In this document: positions 35,041-44,414 of the stretch, piece by piece
Numbering within the stretch: position 1 is the first letter of the stretch
Layout of the letters: each line of letters starts with the position of its first letter
Assembly (NCBI GenBank): GCA_963773735.1
Contig: CAVZCK010000020.1
Coordinates: 65,386 to 129,385, forward strand
Direction of reading: 5' to 3'
Length of the DNA: 64,000 nucleotides
DNA from: CAVZCK01 sp963773735
Lineage (GTDB): Bacteria; Pseudomonadota; Alphaproteobacteria; Rhizobiales; Rhodomicrobiaceae
The notes under the pieces: model-generated
Seen by the model: the letters and a program-made list of their open reading frames with translations, nothing else
What the model was told of the DNA's origin: nothing
Database searches by the model: none
Translations under genes and position numbers: made by a program

Positions 35041-36886
35041 TCAGAGATTGCGGTCGGCAAAGGCCGGGCCCGCCGCGGCGCCGCCCCGGCCGGTTTTTTC
35101 GCCGGATTGCCTGCCGAACTGGATGGCAGGCGCGGCCCATGGGCCTTCGATCGAGAGGCTGGCGCCGGTCCGGCTTGGATCGTTGGGCTTCACGCCGGTC
35201 GCGGCGGCAGCATCGGACGTGCCCGGGCCGACCTGCAGCTGCCAGTCGACGGTCTGCTTATTAAGATCGACCTCGCCGCTTCCGCCCAGAGAAGCCGCGG
35301 CGCTCGTGAGCCGGAGGTCCCTGAAGCGCAGACGTCCACTGGCAAAAGCCAGTTCCAGCCGCAGATCGTCGAAAGCAGACCAGTCAAGGCCGACCGTGTC
35401 CCAGCCGGTGCGGCCGGCCGTTGTCGCTGATTGCGCGGTCTGTGACAGGTTGAGCCGGACCTGGCCCCCGTCAGGCAGGCTGACCCGCGCACTCGCCTGG
35501 CCATTGCCGAGAAGCTCGGCCACGCTATGGCCCGCCGCCTCCGCCTCGACATTGATGTCCGCACGCCCCGACAGCCAGCTCTGGCTCGCCGCCATCGCCA
35601 GAAGCTGGGACGTATCAATGTCTTCTGCGGTCAGCCGGGCGCGAAGCTGGGCGCCATCGCCGCTGAAGTCCGCCGCGATGTGGCCGAGAAGCGAGCCATC
35701 GAAGAGACGCAGATCGGCGATCTCGGCGGAAAAGTGCCCGCCCCCCCGGCCGGTGAGCGTGAAGGCCGAACGCTGCATGACGAGGCTATTCCAGCGCATC
35801 TGGTTCGCCGAAACGCGCAGATCGACCGATGCGTTGCTGATCAGGCCAGTCTGCCCGCTGGTATGAGCGCTATCGGCGCCTTCGCCCGCGGCACCGATCG
35901 TCCAGAGTTTTTGGAGGTCAACGGCGTCGAAGGCCAGCGTACCGTCGATCCGCGGACCGGCCGTGTCGAAGGTCAGGTTGAGATCCCCGTCGGCGCGCTC
36001 ATCTGCCAGCGAAAAGCTGGCTGATTGCAGGTTGAGATGGTCGCGGCCGATATCGACGGTACCGGCGATGCTCGCGGCTTCGGAAATTAATGGCGCAAAA
36101 GCAGCACCGATCCAATGCGAGAGATCGAACGCATTCGGGGTGCCCGCCTGTATCTCGCCGCTCGCATTCCAGGGCGTTCCCGCCGCGAGATCGGCATTGC
36201 CATTAAGTTGGCCAGTGAACAATCGGCTTCTGACCTTTACCTTCAAGGGAACAGGCGCGGCGTTTTGATCGGGCAAAAGGGCGTAGGTCCGAATTCCGAT
36301 GGAAACGTCCTCACCCCGCCAATTGAATGCCCCGTTGAATTCGATCCGCCTGTCTGATTGGCGCAGATGGACGATCGCCGTGTCAATATAAAGGTCGCGC
36401 GGTTCGCCGCTCTCCGTCTCCAGTTTGCAGTTGGTCAGAACGAAAGTCGCGAACGGCGCATGGTTGGGACCAGTCAGCATTGAGCCGATCGCGCGCCCCA
36501 TCTGCTCATCGTTCATGGGCTGGAGTAGCGCGGTCGCGTCATTGATCTTGATCTTGTCGAAATCGAGCTTTCCAAATAGCAGATTTGTCCAGGCGATCCG
36601 GGCGACGATTTCGCCGGCGCGCAGCGATTTCAGCTCGGGCAGGCCGACGAAATCCCTTGATTTCGACATTTTGCACATTCACCGAGAGCGAGAAGAAGCT
36701 CTCAACCGAAATCGGCCCGCGAATGTCGATCTCGGAGCCCGTCCAGTCTCTCAGCTCCGACATCAGACGCGTCTTTACAGGCTCGGCATTGATCAAGGAC
36801 GGCAAGATCGCAATAAATAAGATCGAAGGGAGCAGAAACCCAACGAGCGCCAGCACGTAACCCAAAAACGGGACTTTCAATCTCAT
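35041..36886 (-). CDS. AsmA family outer-membrane assembly protein (single frameshift)
   Basis: A protein of about 614 residues. The N-terminus (MRLKVPFLGYVLALVGFLLP) is a membrane anchor, followed by the AsmA signature DWTGSEIDIRGPISV and NVQNVEI. Deleting one C in the CCC at 36654-36656 (plus strand) joins NVEIK to DFVGLPELKSLRAGEI. The long second part is beta-rich with typical AsmA blocks (LSHWIGAAF, GTVDIGRDHLNLQ, GSGEVDLNKQTVDWQL). AsmA-like proteins shuttle lipids between membranes. It is monocistronic as far as can be seen. Confidence 0.87.
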
Positions 36887-37015
36887 ATGTGCTCAATCAT
36901 GATTGAAGCGGCGGCCGCGCGACCGGCATGAGCCTGGGGATTGCCCCAAGCGAGAAGCATGCCTACCCGTCGAGCCCCGCTTGTCATACGCGGCGAAGGC
37001 CCAGAGAGACAAGAC

Positions 37016-38977
37016 ATGATCGAAGACCGTCCATTGTGGAGTCCCAAAGCTGACGCTGTCGCGGCCAGCAACATGACCGCCTTCATGCGCTACCTCTCCC
37101 GCCATTACGGTGCCTATATGGCTGACCGGAGGGACCTTCATGAATTCTCCGTCAGGGTCCCCGAGGTGTTCTGGCCCGCCCTATGGGATTTTTGCGGCAT
37201 CCGTGGCGAGAAGGGTGCACCGCCCTATATCGCCGATGGCGACAAAATGCCCGGCGCAAAATTCTTCCCTCATGCCCGGCTGAACTTCGCCGAAAATCTG
37301 CTGGCCGAACCCAATCGGAATGCGGCCATTGTGTTTTGGAGTGAGGATAAGATCAAGCGGAAGCTGAGCTGGGAGGAGCTGAAGGCCCTGGTTTCGCGCT
37401 TCCAGCAGTTTCTGACCGCGCATGGCGTCGGTGTCGGCGACCGGGTCGCGGCCATGCTGCCGAACATGCCGGAGGCGATCGCGGCAATGCTTGCGACCAC
37501 GTCTCTCGGCGCGATCTGGTCGTCCTGCTCGCCCGATTTCGGCGTTCAGGGCGCTCTCGACCGTTTCGGCCAGATCGAGCCAAAGATCTTCATCGCCTGC
37601 GACGGCTATTATTATAACGGCAAGGACATCCGTATTGCAGAGAAGGTCCGGGAGATTGCGGCGGCCTTGCCCGGCGCGCCGCTTACGGTAATCGTTCCGC
37701 TTCTCGGGGCGGCCGAAGAGGTCGCCGCCGGCGCCGGAAACGCGGTGAGCTTCGAGGCGGCGCTCGCGCCCTATGCTGTTCGCGACATCGCCTATACCCG
37801 CCTGCCCTTCGATCACCCTCTTTATATATTGTTCTCCTCGGGGACGACGGGCGTGCCCAAATGCATCGTACATTCGGCCGGCGGCGTGCTGCTGCAGCAC
37901 CTCAAAGAGCAGCGGCTGCATTGCGATCTCAAGCCCGGCGAGATGCTGTTCTATTTCACCACGCTCGGCTGGATGATGTGGAACTGGCTCGCCAGCGGCC
38001 TCGCCAGCGGGGCGACGCTCCTGCTCTATGACGGCTCGCCCTTCCATCCCGGCCCAAATATCCTTTTCGACTATGCCGATGCGGAAGGCATGTCGATTTT
38101 CGGCACTTCGGCGAAATATATCGATGCGCTGCGTAAAGCCGAGCTGCGTCCGCGCGACACCCACCGGCTGGACAGCGTGCGCATGATGACCTCGACCGGC
38201 TCGCCGCTGGTTCCGGAAGGCTTCGATTACGTTTACGACGCCATCAAGCCGGATATCCATCTCGCCTCGATGTCCGGCGGCACGGATCTTTGCGCCAGCT
38301 TTGTCGGCGGCAATCCGCTCGCCCCGGTCTGGCGCGGCGAGATCCAGGGGCCGCTGCTCGGCATGGCGGTCGAGGTATTCGACAGCGACGGCAAGCCATT
38401 GCCAAGCGGCAAGGGCGAGCTCGTCTGCACCAGGCCGTTTCCGTCGATGCCGGTGCAGTTCTGGAACGACCCGGATGGCAGCAAATATCACGGCGCCTAT
38501 TTCGCCCGCTTCGACAATATCTGGCATCATGGCGATTTCGCCGAATGGACCCGGCATGGCGGCATGATCATTTACGGGCGGTCCGACGCGACGCTCAATC
38601 CGGGCGGGGTGCGCATCGGCACGGCGGAAATCTACCGTCAGGTCGAGAAGCTGGAGGAGGTGCGCGAAGCGATCGTCGTCGGCCAGGACTGGGACAACGA
38701 CGTGCGAGTCATCCTCTTCGTCGTGCTGCGCGACGGGCTGGCGCTCGACGATGCTTTGATGACCAGGATCAAGCAGCAGATCCGCAATGGCGCCACGCCC
38801 CGGCATGTCCCGGCAAAGATCATCCAGGTTCCGGACATTCCGCGGACCAAGTCCGGCAAGATCACCGAGATTGCCGTGCGTGACATTGTCCATGGCCGCG
38901 AGGTCAAGAACAGGGAGGCTTTGGCCAATCCGGAAGCGCTCGACTATTATCAGGGCCTCACCGAGCTTCAGGCCTGA
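37016..38977 (+). CDS. Acetoacetyl-CoA synthetase
   Basis: A 653-residue acyl-CoA ligase that activates acetoacetate with ATP, linking ketone or polyhydroxybutyrate turnover to acetyl-CoA. The adenylation motif is LFSSGTTGVPKCIVHSAGG. SGGTDLCASFVGGNPLAPV, WHHGDFAEW and GRSDATLNPGGVRIGTAEIY follow, with the catalytic Lys in TKSGKITEIAV. ATG 37016 gives the family N-terminus (PLWSP close to the start); a longer frame opens at 36941. It is followed seven bases later by an M20 peptidase gene. Confidence 0.94.
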   Translation: MIEDRPLWSPKADAVAASNMTAFMRYLSRHYGAYMADRRDLHEFSVRVPEVFWPALWDFCGIRGEKGAPPYIADGDKMPGAKFFPHARLNFAENLLAEPNRNAAIVFWSEDKIKRKLSWEELKALVSRFQQFLTAHGVGVGDRVAAMLPNMPEAIAAMLATTSLGAIWSSCSPDFGVQGALDRFGQIEPKIFIACDGYYYNGKDIRIAEKVREIAAALPGAPLTVIVPLLGAAEEVAAGAGNAVSFEAALAPYAVRDIAYTRLPFDHPLYILFSSGTTGVPKCIVHSAGGVLLQHLKEQRLHCDLKPGEMLFYFTTLGWMMWNWLASGLASGATLLLYDGSPFHPGPNILFDYADAEGMSIFGTSAKYIDALRKAELRPRDTHRLDSVRMMTSTGSPLVPEGFDYVYDAIKPDIHLASMSGGTDLCASFVGGNPLAPVWRGEIQGPLLGMAVEVFDSDGKPLPSGKGELVCTRPFPSMPVQFWNDPDGSKYHGAYFARFDNIWHHGDFAEWTRHGGMIIYGRSDATLNPGGVRIGTAEIYRQVEKLEEVREAIVVGQDWDNDVRVILFVVLRDGLALDDALMTRIKQQIRNGATPRHVPAKIIQVPDIPRTKSGKITEIAVRDIVHGREVKNREALANPEALDYYQGLTELQA

Positions 38978-38984
38978 TCGCTGC

Positions 38985-40108
38985 ATGATCGATCCCATTG
39001 AACTCACGCGCGAGCTGATCCGCTTCGAGACCATCAATCCGCCGGGCAATGAAACACCCTGTGCGGAGCATCTTGGCGGCATTCTTGAGCGCGCGGGTTT
39101 CAGCGATCGCCTATCATCCGATGGCTGAGAACCGTGCCAATCTGATCGCGCGCATCGGCGGCAGCGCCGATAAGAAGCCGCTCTGCCTCTCCGGCCATCT
39201 CGATGTCGTGCCGCTCGGCTCCAAGCCTTGGGGAGTTGCGCCCTTCGCCGCGGACATGGCTGATGGCCGGATTTACGGTCGTGGCTCCTCCGACATGAAG
39301 AGCGGCATCGCGGCGCTCATCGCGGCTGCGGTCGAGCTGGCACCGCGTCTTGGGAGAACGCCGGGTCTGGTATTCGCGATCACGGTCGCCGAGGAGACCG
39401 GCTGTCAGGGCGCAAACTTTCTCGCCGGGCTTGACGACGTGCTCGGCGAGGCAGGTGCGCTGCTGGTCGCCGAGCCGACCGCCAATCGTCCGCTCAACGG
39501 GCATAAAGGCGTGCTCTGGGTCGAGGGCCGCGCCACCGGCGTCACCGCGCATGGCTCGATGCCCGCACGAGGGCGAGAACGCGGTCTATAAAGCGGCGCG
39601 CGTGATCTGCAAGCTCGAACGCCTGAAGCTCGAGGAAGGCCGCGCGCTGACCGCCGGAATACCGACGCTCAATGTCGGCTGGTTCCATGGCGGCATTAAT
39701 ATCAACTCCATTCCCGATGAGGCAAAATTCGGCCTCGATATCCGCATGGTTCCGGGCCTCACCGATGCGGAAGTGATGGCGACGCTCGCCAAGCTCGGCG
39801 GCGCCGATGTCAGCTTCGAACGGCGCAATTCCTCCGCGCCGGTCTATACCGAGCCGTCTCATCCTTGGTTCGCCGAGATCAGCGAGATCGCCGCCGCGAT
39901 CACCGGCGAGCGGCACGGGCCTGGCATCGCCAGCTACTTCACCGATGCCGCCGCTCTGACGAAAGCCTATGGCTATCCGCCCGCGGTGATCCTCGGTCCG
40001 GGCGAGCCGGCGATGGCGCACCAGACCGACGAATATTGCTACGTCCGGCGCATTGAGGAAGCACATGCCATCTTCCGCGACATCGCCCGCCGCTGGTGCG
40101 GGGTATAG
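38985..40108 (+). CDS. argE: M20-family deacylase, acetylornithine deacetylase-like (two frameshifts)
   Basis: A zinc amidohydrolase of about 374 residues. N-terminal MIDPIELTRELIRFETINPPGN is in the first frame. After a shift near 39105 the second frame gives LSGHLDVVPLG (metal His-x-Asp), GRGSSDMKSG and AEETGCQGA. After a second shift near 39570 come HEGENAVYKAA, FHGGININSIPDEAK, DIRMVPG and the closing HQTDEYCYV. The closest fit is ArgE/succinyl-diaminopimelate desuccinylase; substrate is not certain. The shifts look like sequence errors. It is probably co-transcribed with the acetoacetyl-CoA synthetase. Confidence 0.82.
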
Positions 40109-40120
40109 TGCTACATCGTC

Positions 40121-40230
40121 CGTCGTCGCCCCGGACGTCAGCGCCGGGGCCTATCAGCTTTTCTTCCCTGCGCGATAGCGCAGAGACGCGAGTGGGTCCC
40201 TGATCGGCCCGAGGGCCGTCCGGGACGACG
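40121..40230. repeat. Intergenic inverted repeat
   Basis: CGTCGTCGCCCCGGACG (40121-40137) pairs with CGTCCGGGACGACG (40217-40230), separated by about 80 bases. Such GTCGTCCCGGAC motifs are common in rhizobial intergenic regions. No gene is seen between 40109 and about 40400. Confidence 0.55.
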
Positions 40231-40647
40231 CCGTGTGTGCGTCAAACGCTTCGTCCGCGAAGCTTCATTACATACCGCCGGTCTTGCAACCGGCGGCATG
40301 CGGTTTTTACAGGAAAAGCAAGATCGTGGCGGGACGAGCGCCCGTTTCACGCTCGGCTATGTCCTGACGATGATCGGCTCAGAAAATGCTGTCGCCGCCG
40401 CGCGGCCAGCCGGCCACTTTGAAGGAGGCGCTGTCCGCCCGCACGCTCTGGCGCTCTTGGTGCGCCTGGCGCTCCCGGCGGTCATGGCGCATTGCGGCGC
40501 GTTGCTCATGCCGCTTTGCCGCGTGGTGGCGATTGCGGCGCGGCCGCTCGGCGGACTCCTCGCCGTCCCATGTGGCGCTGGCCTCGGTCGCATTGTAGGC
40601 GGTCTTCACTGAATAGCGGCCGGCCTCATTGGTCCGGTAGGCAGTCC

Positions 40648-41064
40648 TTACCACGTGGCCGCGCTGGCGTGTCGCACGCCTGCTGCCGAATCATCGGCGG
40701 ATGCATAGGTCGGCCCGTGTCCCAGCACGGTCAGGCACACCGACGCCAATCCGTCCATGCCGAGGACGCGTTTGGCGCCGCGCGACAAATCAATAATCCG
40801 GCCGCGGACGAACGGTCCACGGTCGTTGATGCGTACGATGACGCTGCGCCCCGTGCGCCGGTTCTCGACGCGAACCTTCGTTCCGAAGGGCAGGGTCTTG
40901 TGGGCAGCGGTAATGCCGTCCGGATTGTAGCGCTCGCCGGTCGCGGTGCGCGCACCTTCGTGGTACCAGGAGGCGGTTCCACATTGGGCCCAGGACGACG
41001 TCTGGAATGCTGTCATGCCGGCGACTGCCGTCATGCACACGCGGAACGCTTTACTCTTGACCAT
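40648..41064 (-). CDS. rlpA: RlpA-like septal ring lytic transglycosylase
   Basis: A 138-residue secreted double-psi beta-barrel protein. A signal peptide ends near SSWAQ. CGTASWYHEGARTATGERY, TAAHKTLPFGTKVRV and VIVRINDRGPFVRGRIIDLS are diagnostic. RlpA cleaves denuded peptidoglycan at the septum; the catalytic Asp lies in NDRGPF. The frame directly downstream on the same strand (40654 to 40379, rich in Arg, His and Ala) may be the true C-terminal extension lost by a shift near 40650, but this is unsure. Confidence 0.85.
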   Translation of the reverse strand: MVKSKAFRVCMTAVAGMTAFQTSSWAQCGTASWYHEGARTATGERYNPDGITAAHKTLPFGTKVRVENRRTGRSVIVRINDRGPFVRGRIIDLSRGAKRVLGMDGLASVCLTVLGHGPTYASADDSAAGVRHASAATW

Positions 41065-41257
41065 TACAACTTTCCCTTGTTGTTTTCAGGCGCGTTCGTA
41101 AACGTGTCAAATAAGGCGACAATCGGACTTGTTCGTGCATGGCTGCTATGCGTATAACGCATGGAACTGCGACCATCCGCCACGCATGCGGCCAGCGAAA
41201 TCGGGAAAATTGCTTAGGAAAGAGACGATAAGACGTTTTATTAAGCTTTTGATTTTA

Positions 41258-42313
41258 TTAATCTAATGGTGACCATCTGCCGGAGAGATCGTCAGCCTGC
41301 GCCGCTTCGTTTTCGCCTAGCTCGCCGTCCCGGCTCAAACTGGTCGCAATGCGCCGGAGGACTTTGTCCACATTTAATTTACTGACCGCCGAAAGCAGCA
41401 CCGGCTTCCTCCGGCAGGCCTTTCGCAGCCGTTCGGCCTGCTCGTCGGCGCGCTCGGGCGTGACGGAATCGCATTTCGACAGGGCGACGATTTCGCGCTT
41501 TTTCTCCAACCCCGCCCCATAGGCGCGCAGCTCCCGCCGCACGATCCGGTAGGCGCTGGCAACGTCCTCCTCATTCACATCGACGAGATGCAGAATGACC
41601 CGGCAGCGCTCGATATGGCCGAGAAAACGGTCGCCGATGCCGACGCCTTCGTGCGCGCCTTCGATCAGGCCGGGAATGTCGGCGAGAACGAAATCGGTAT
41701 CGCCGACCTTGACGACGCCCAGCTCGGGATAGAGCGTGGTGAAAGGATAGTCGGCGATCTTCGGCCTTGCCGCGCTGACGGCGGCAAGAAAGGTCGATTT
41801 GCCGGCGTTCGGCAGGCCGATAATGCCGGCGTCCGCAATCAGCTTCAGCCGCAGCCAAATCGTCATCTCCGTGCCTTCCTGGCCGGGATTGGCGTGACGC
41901 GGCGCTCGGTTGGTCGAGCTCTTGAAGCGCGCATTGCCGAAGCCGCCATTGCCGCCCTCGGCGAGCAGCACGCGCTGGCCGGGCTCGGTCAGATCGTCGA
42001 TCAGAGTCTCATTGTCATCGGCGAATATCTGCGTGCCCGGCGGCACTTTCAGCGTCACATCCTTGCCGCCCGCGCCCGTCCGGTTCGCGCCCATGCCGTG
42101 TCCGCCGCGCCCGGCCTTGTAATGCTGCTGATAGCGGAAATCGATCAGCGTGTTGAGATTGGCGACGCATTCGGCCCAGACGTCGCCGCCGCGCCCGCCA
42201 TCGCCGCCATTCGGCCCACCGAACTCAATGAATTTCTCCCGCCGGAACGACACGCAGCCATTCCCGCCATCGCCGGAGCGGATATAGACCTTGGCCTGAT
42301 CGAGGAATTTCAT
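41258..42313 (-). CDS. obgE: GTPase Obg
   Basis: A 351-residue ribosome-associated GTPase. The Gly-rich Obg domain is seen in RSGDGGNGCVSFRREKFIEFGGPNGGDGGRGGDV. The G domain has IGLPNAGKSTFL, DIPGLIEGAHEGVGIGD and SKCD. The start ATG 42313 opens MKFLDQAKVYI, the normal N-terminus. It ends in an acidic tail. It normally follows rpmA in this order; here rpmA is absent, and an NAS-like gene diverges upstream instead. Confidence 0.95.
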   Translation of the reverse strand: MKFLDQAKVYIRSGDGGNGCVSFRREKFIEFGGPNGGDGGRGGDVWAECVANLNTLIDFRYQQHYKAGRGGHGMGANRTGAGGKDVTLKVPPGTQIFADDNETLIDDLTEPGQRVLLAEGGNGGFGNARFKSSTNRAPRHANPGQEGTEMTIWLRLKLIADAGIIGLPNAGKSTFLAAVSAARPKIADYPFTTLYPELGVVKVGDTDFVLADIPGLIEGAHEGVGIGDRFLGHIERCRVILHLVDVNEEDVASAYRIVRRELRAYGAGLEKKREIVALSKCDSVTPERADEQAERLRKACRRKPVLLSAVSKLNVDKVLRRIATSLSRDGELGENEAAQADDLSGRWSPLD

Positions 42314-42423
42314 GGCGGCAACACTTTGCGGAAAAACGGTGTGAGACTCGAACGCAACTAATGCAACTTTGTTACATCTACGGTAAAGCGGCAAGCGTCA
42401 GATGCAATCGCCGAGCTGCGAAG

Positions 42424-43228
42424 ATGAATCAGGTCGATCACGCCGACGCCGTCCGCTTTCTTAAGGCTACCCACGACACACTTGCAAGGCAGACCGACCT
42501 GTCGCCGGACAACGGCCAAGTGAATGCCTGTCTCGGACGGCTGGTCGCCACTCTGAAAGGCTGGCAGGCCGCTGGGTTCGGCCACGACCTGCCGAGTATC
42601 CCGAGCTGAGCGAGGTCGCGCAGGAGCTGCCAGGTTTCTGCGCCAGGGCCGAATGCGAAATGGAGAAATGGTGGTGCCGGAGGATTCTGGCAAGCGATTG
42701 TCCCGGCGCCCAAGCGCTCAGCCGCCTTCTGGTATCTGGATGAATATAAGGCGCTCTGCCGGGAGGAGCTGATGCTTTTAGGTGCTGCGGCGGGCGAGCG
42801 CTTTGCCTTTCTCGGCAGCGGCGCCTTGCCGCTGACCGCGATCCTACTGGCGCGTAGCCGTCCAGCATAGCTGCGTCACCTGCGTCGATCGCGACGAAGG
42901 CGCCTGCGAGCTGGCCGAGCGGCTGATCGCGCTGCTTGGGTTCAGGCGCCGGATCGATGTCACCTGCGGTGATGCCGAGGATTATTACCCGGCAAAGGGC
43001 GACGTGCTGATCTGCGCCAGCCTGCTCGACGCGCCCGGCCTGTTCGAAAAGCTGCACGAAAGGCAAGCGGAACGCCTGATCGTCCGCGACGCCGAAGGCG
43101 GCTATCGCTTCTGCTACCGTCCTGCACGGCTGCCTCGCGATGGCTTCATCGAGCGCGCCAAGTCACCGCCAAGCGCGGAGCGGATCAACACCAGCCGTTA
43201 TTTTGAGGCCGATCGGTGTGAGCTTTGA
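42424..43228 (+). CDS. Nicotianamine synthase-like protein (three frameshifts)
   Basis: A protein of about 267 residues when repaired. Segment 1 starts MNQVDHADAVRFLKATHDTL. After a shift near 42595 it continues ELSEVAQELPGFCARAECEMEKWWCRRIL. After one near 42720, FWYLDEYKALCRE and the SAM-binding block FAFLGSGALPLTAILLA. After one near 42862, VTCVDRDEGACELAERL, DVLICASLLDAPG and the end RINTSRYF. The GSG-LPLT motif, the VD acidic loop and the closing strand match nicotianamine synthases, which make metallophore precursors from SAM. The breaks are probably sequence errors, though true decay cannot be excluded. Confidence 0.72.
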
Positions 43229-43283
43229 CGCCCCTCGCGCCAGGACAATCTTGCATCGCCGGGCGAAAGGGCTGATATAGGCA

Positions 43284-43383
43284 GCGGGAGGTTGGCGGTG
43301 GACGTGTCCCTCGCCAACCGGGTCAGGTCCGGAAGGAAGCAGCCCTAACGAGTTCGACGCGGGTTGCCTGTCAGCCTCCCACC
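43284..43383 (+). ncRNA. ffs: Signal recognition particle RNA, bacterial small type (4.5S)
   Basis: The hallmark GGTCAGGTCCGGAAGGAAGC followed by AGCCCTAA (43321-43348) is the conserved Ffh-binding loop. The flanks pair as a hairpin, GGGAGG (43286-43291) with CCTCCC (43375-43380). A T-run (TTTTT near 43392) follows after CTCGCG. It binds Ffh to target membrane proteins. Confidence 0.95.
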
Positions 43384-43419
43384 TTCTCGCGTTTTTCCCG
43401 AACATCGCTGCATCGCGCC

Positions 43420-44041
43420 TCAGCGGCTCGCCGCCGCGAGCGCCGCGCCGAAGCCGATGAACATCGAGCCGAGCACCCGGCGCACGGCGATCATGCGCCT
43501 CTCCGACGACAGGAACCGCCGCAGCTTGCCGCCGGCCACTGGCGAGCATCAGGTGGTTCGCAAGGCATAGCGCCGCGTAACTGACGGACATGATCGCGAC
43601 CTGCGTGATCATGGGCTGCGCCCGGTCGACGAAAGGCGGGATCAGCGCGGCGATCAGCACCAGCGCTTTCGGATTGGTGACCGAGACGAAAAATGCCTGG
43701 CGGAAGAGGCGCGCCCGGCTCATGGGCTGGGAGGCGTCGCTATCGATCGAGATCGCCTTGCCGTCGCGCCAGAGTTTTGCGCCCAGATAGACGAGATAGG
43801 CCGCGCCGATGATCTTGACGACGGTGAACGCCGCCGCCGAGACTGCAAGGACCGCGGCAAGGCCGAATGCCACCGCGAAGCCGAGGATGGTCAGTCCAAG
43901 CGCATTGCCGAGCGCGGAATAGAGCACAGCTCGCGGCCCGTAGCGCAGCGCATTCGAGATGGCGAGCAACACCGCCGGGCCGGGGCTGATGGCCGGCAGA
44001 ATGCCGACGGCGAGAAAAAGCAGCCAGGTTTTCATGAGCAT
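43420..44041 (-). CDS. LysE-family amino-acid exporter (single frameshift)
   Basis: A membrane translocator of about 207 residues. The N-terminal FLAVGILPAISPGPAVLLAI and NALRYGPRAVLYSALGNALG are typical, as is VSVTNPKALVLIAALIPPFV. One extra base near 43537 breaks the frame; removing it restores LASGGGKLRRFLSSERRMI and the end FIGFGAALAAASR with stop at 43420-43422. Members export lysine, threonine or homoserine lactones; the substrate is unknown. The start may be ATG 44041 or the Met two codons later. Confidence 0.88.
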
Positions 44042-44249
44042 GGGGTAATCTCCGGCGGCGGAGAATAAACCAGCGGTGCTCGTCCGGCCCCACGCTATTT
44101 TCTCATGGCGGTTATGCTGTCTCGTTACCTCGGCAGCTCATATAAGCCTGGCCCGTGAAGTCCGCGAGCCGGACGTCCTTTTGGATTTGACTGCCGCTTA
44201 GATGAGCAACGAATGCGCTTAAATTGCTCGGCGGAGTAACGAGCCGGAT

Positions 44250-44413
44250 CTAGGGCTTCGGCGTCTTCCAGCCCCGCGGAAACGTCTGCCGCGATTCGTC
44301 GGAGAGCCGCGGCGCAGGTGATCGCTTCGGCGCTGGGCTGCCAGTTCGCGGGCGCGGCAAGCTTATGCTTCGCCGTATAGCTGAAGCGCGTCGATGACGT
44401 TCGGAAATGAAAT
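44250..44413 (-). pseudogene. 3' remnant of a peroxiredoxin gene (1-Cys Prx/AhpC family)
   Basis: On the minus strand just beyond the indolepyruvate oxidoreductase stop one reads NVIDALQLYGEA, then (other frame) KHKLAAPANWQP and (third frame) LSDESRQTFPRGWKTPKP with a TAG at 44250-44252. These are the successive C-terminal blocks of 1-Cys peroxiredoxins (VIDALQL, ATPANWQPG, FPxGWK). About 55 residues are represented; the catalytic N-terminal three quarters are missing. Even if the two internal shifts are errors, the gene is truncated, so it is a fragment. Confidence 0.7.
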
Positions 44414-44414
44414 T

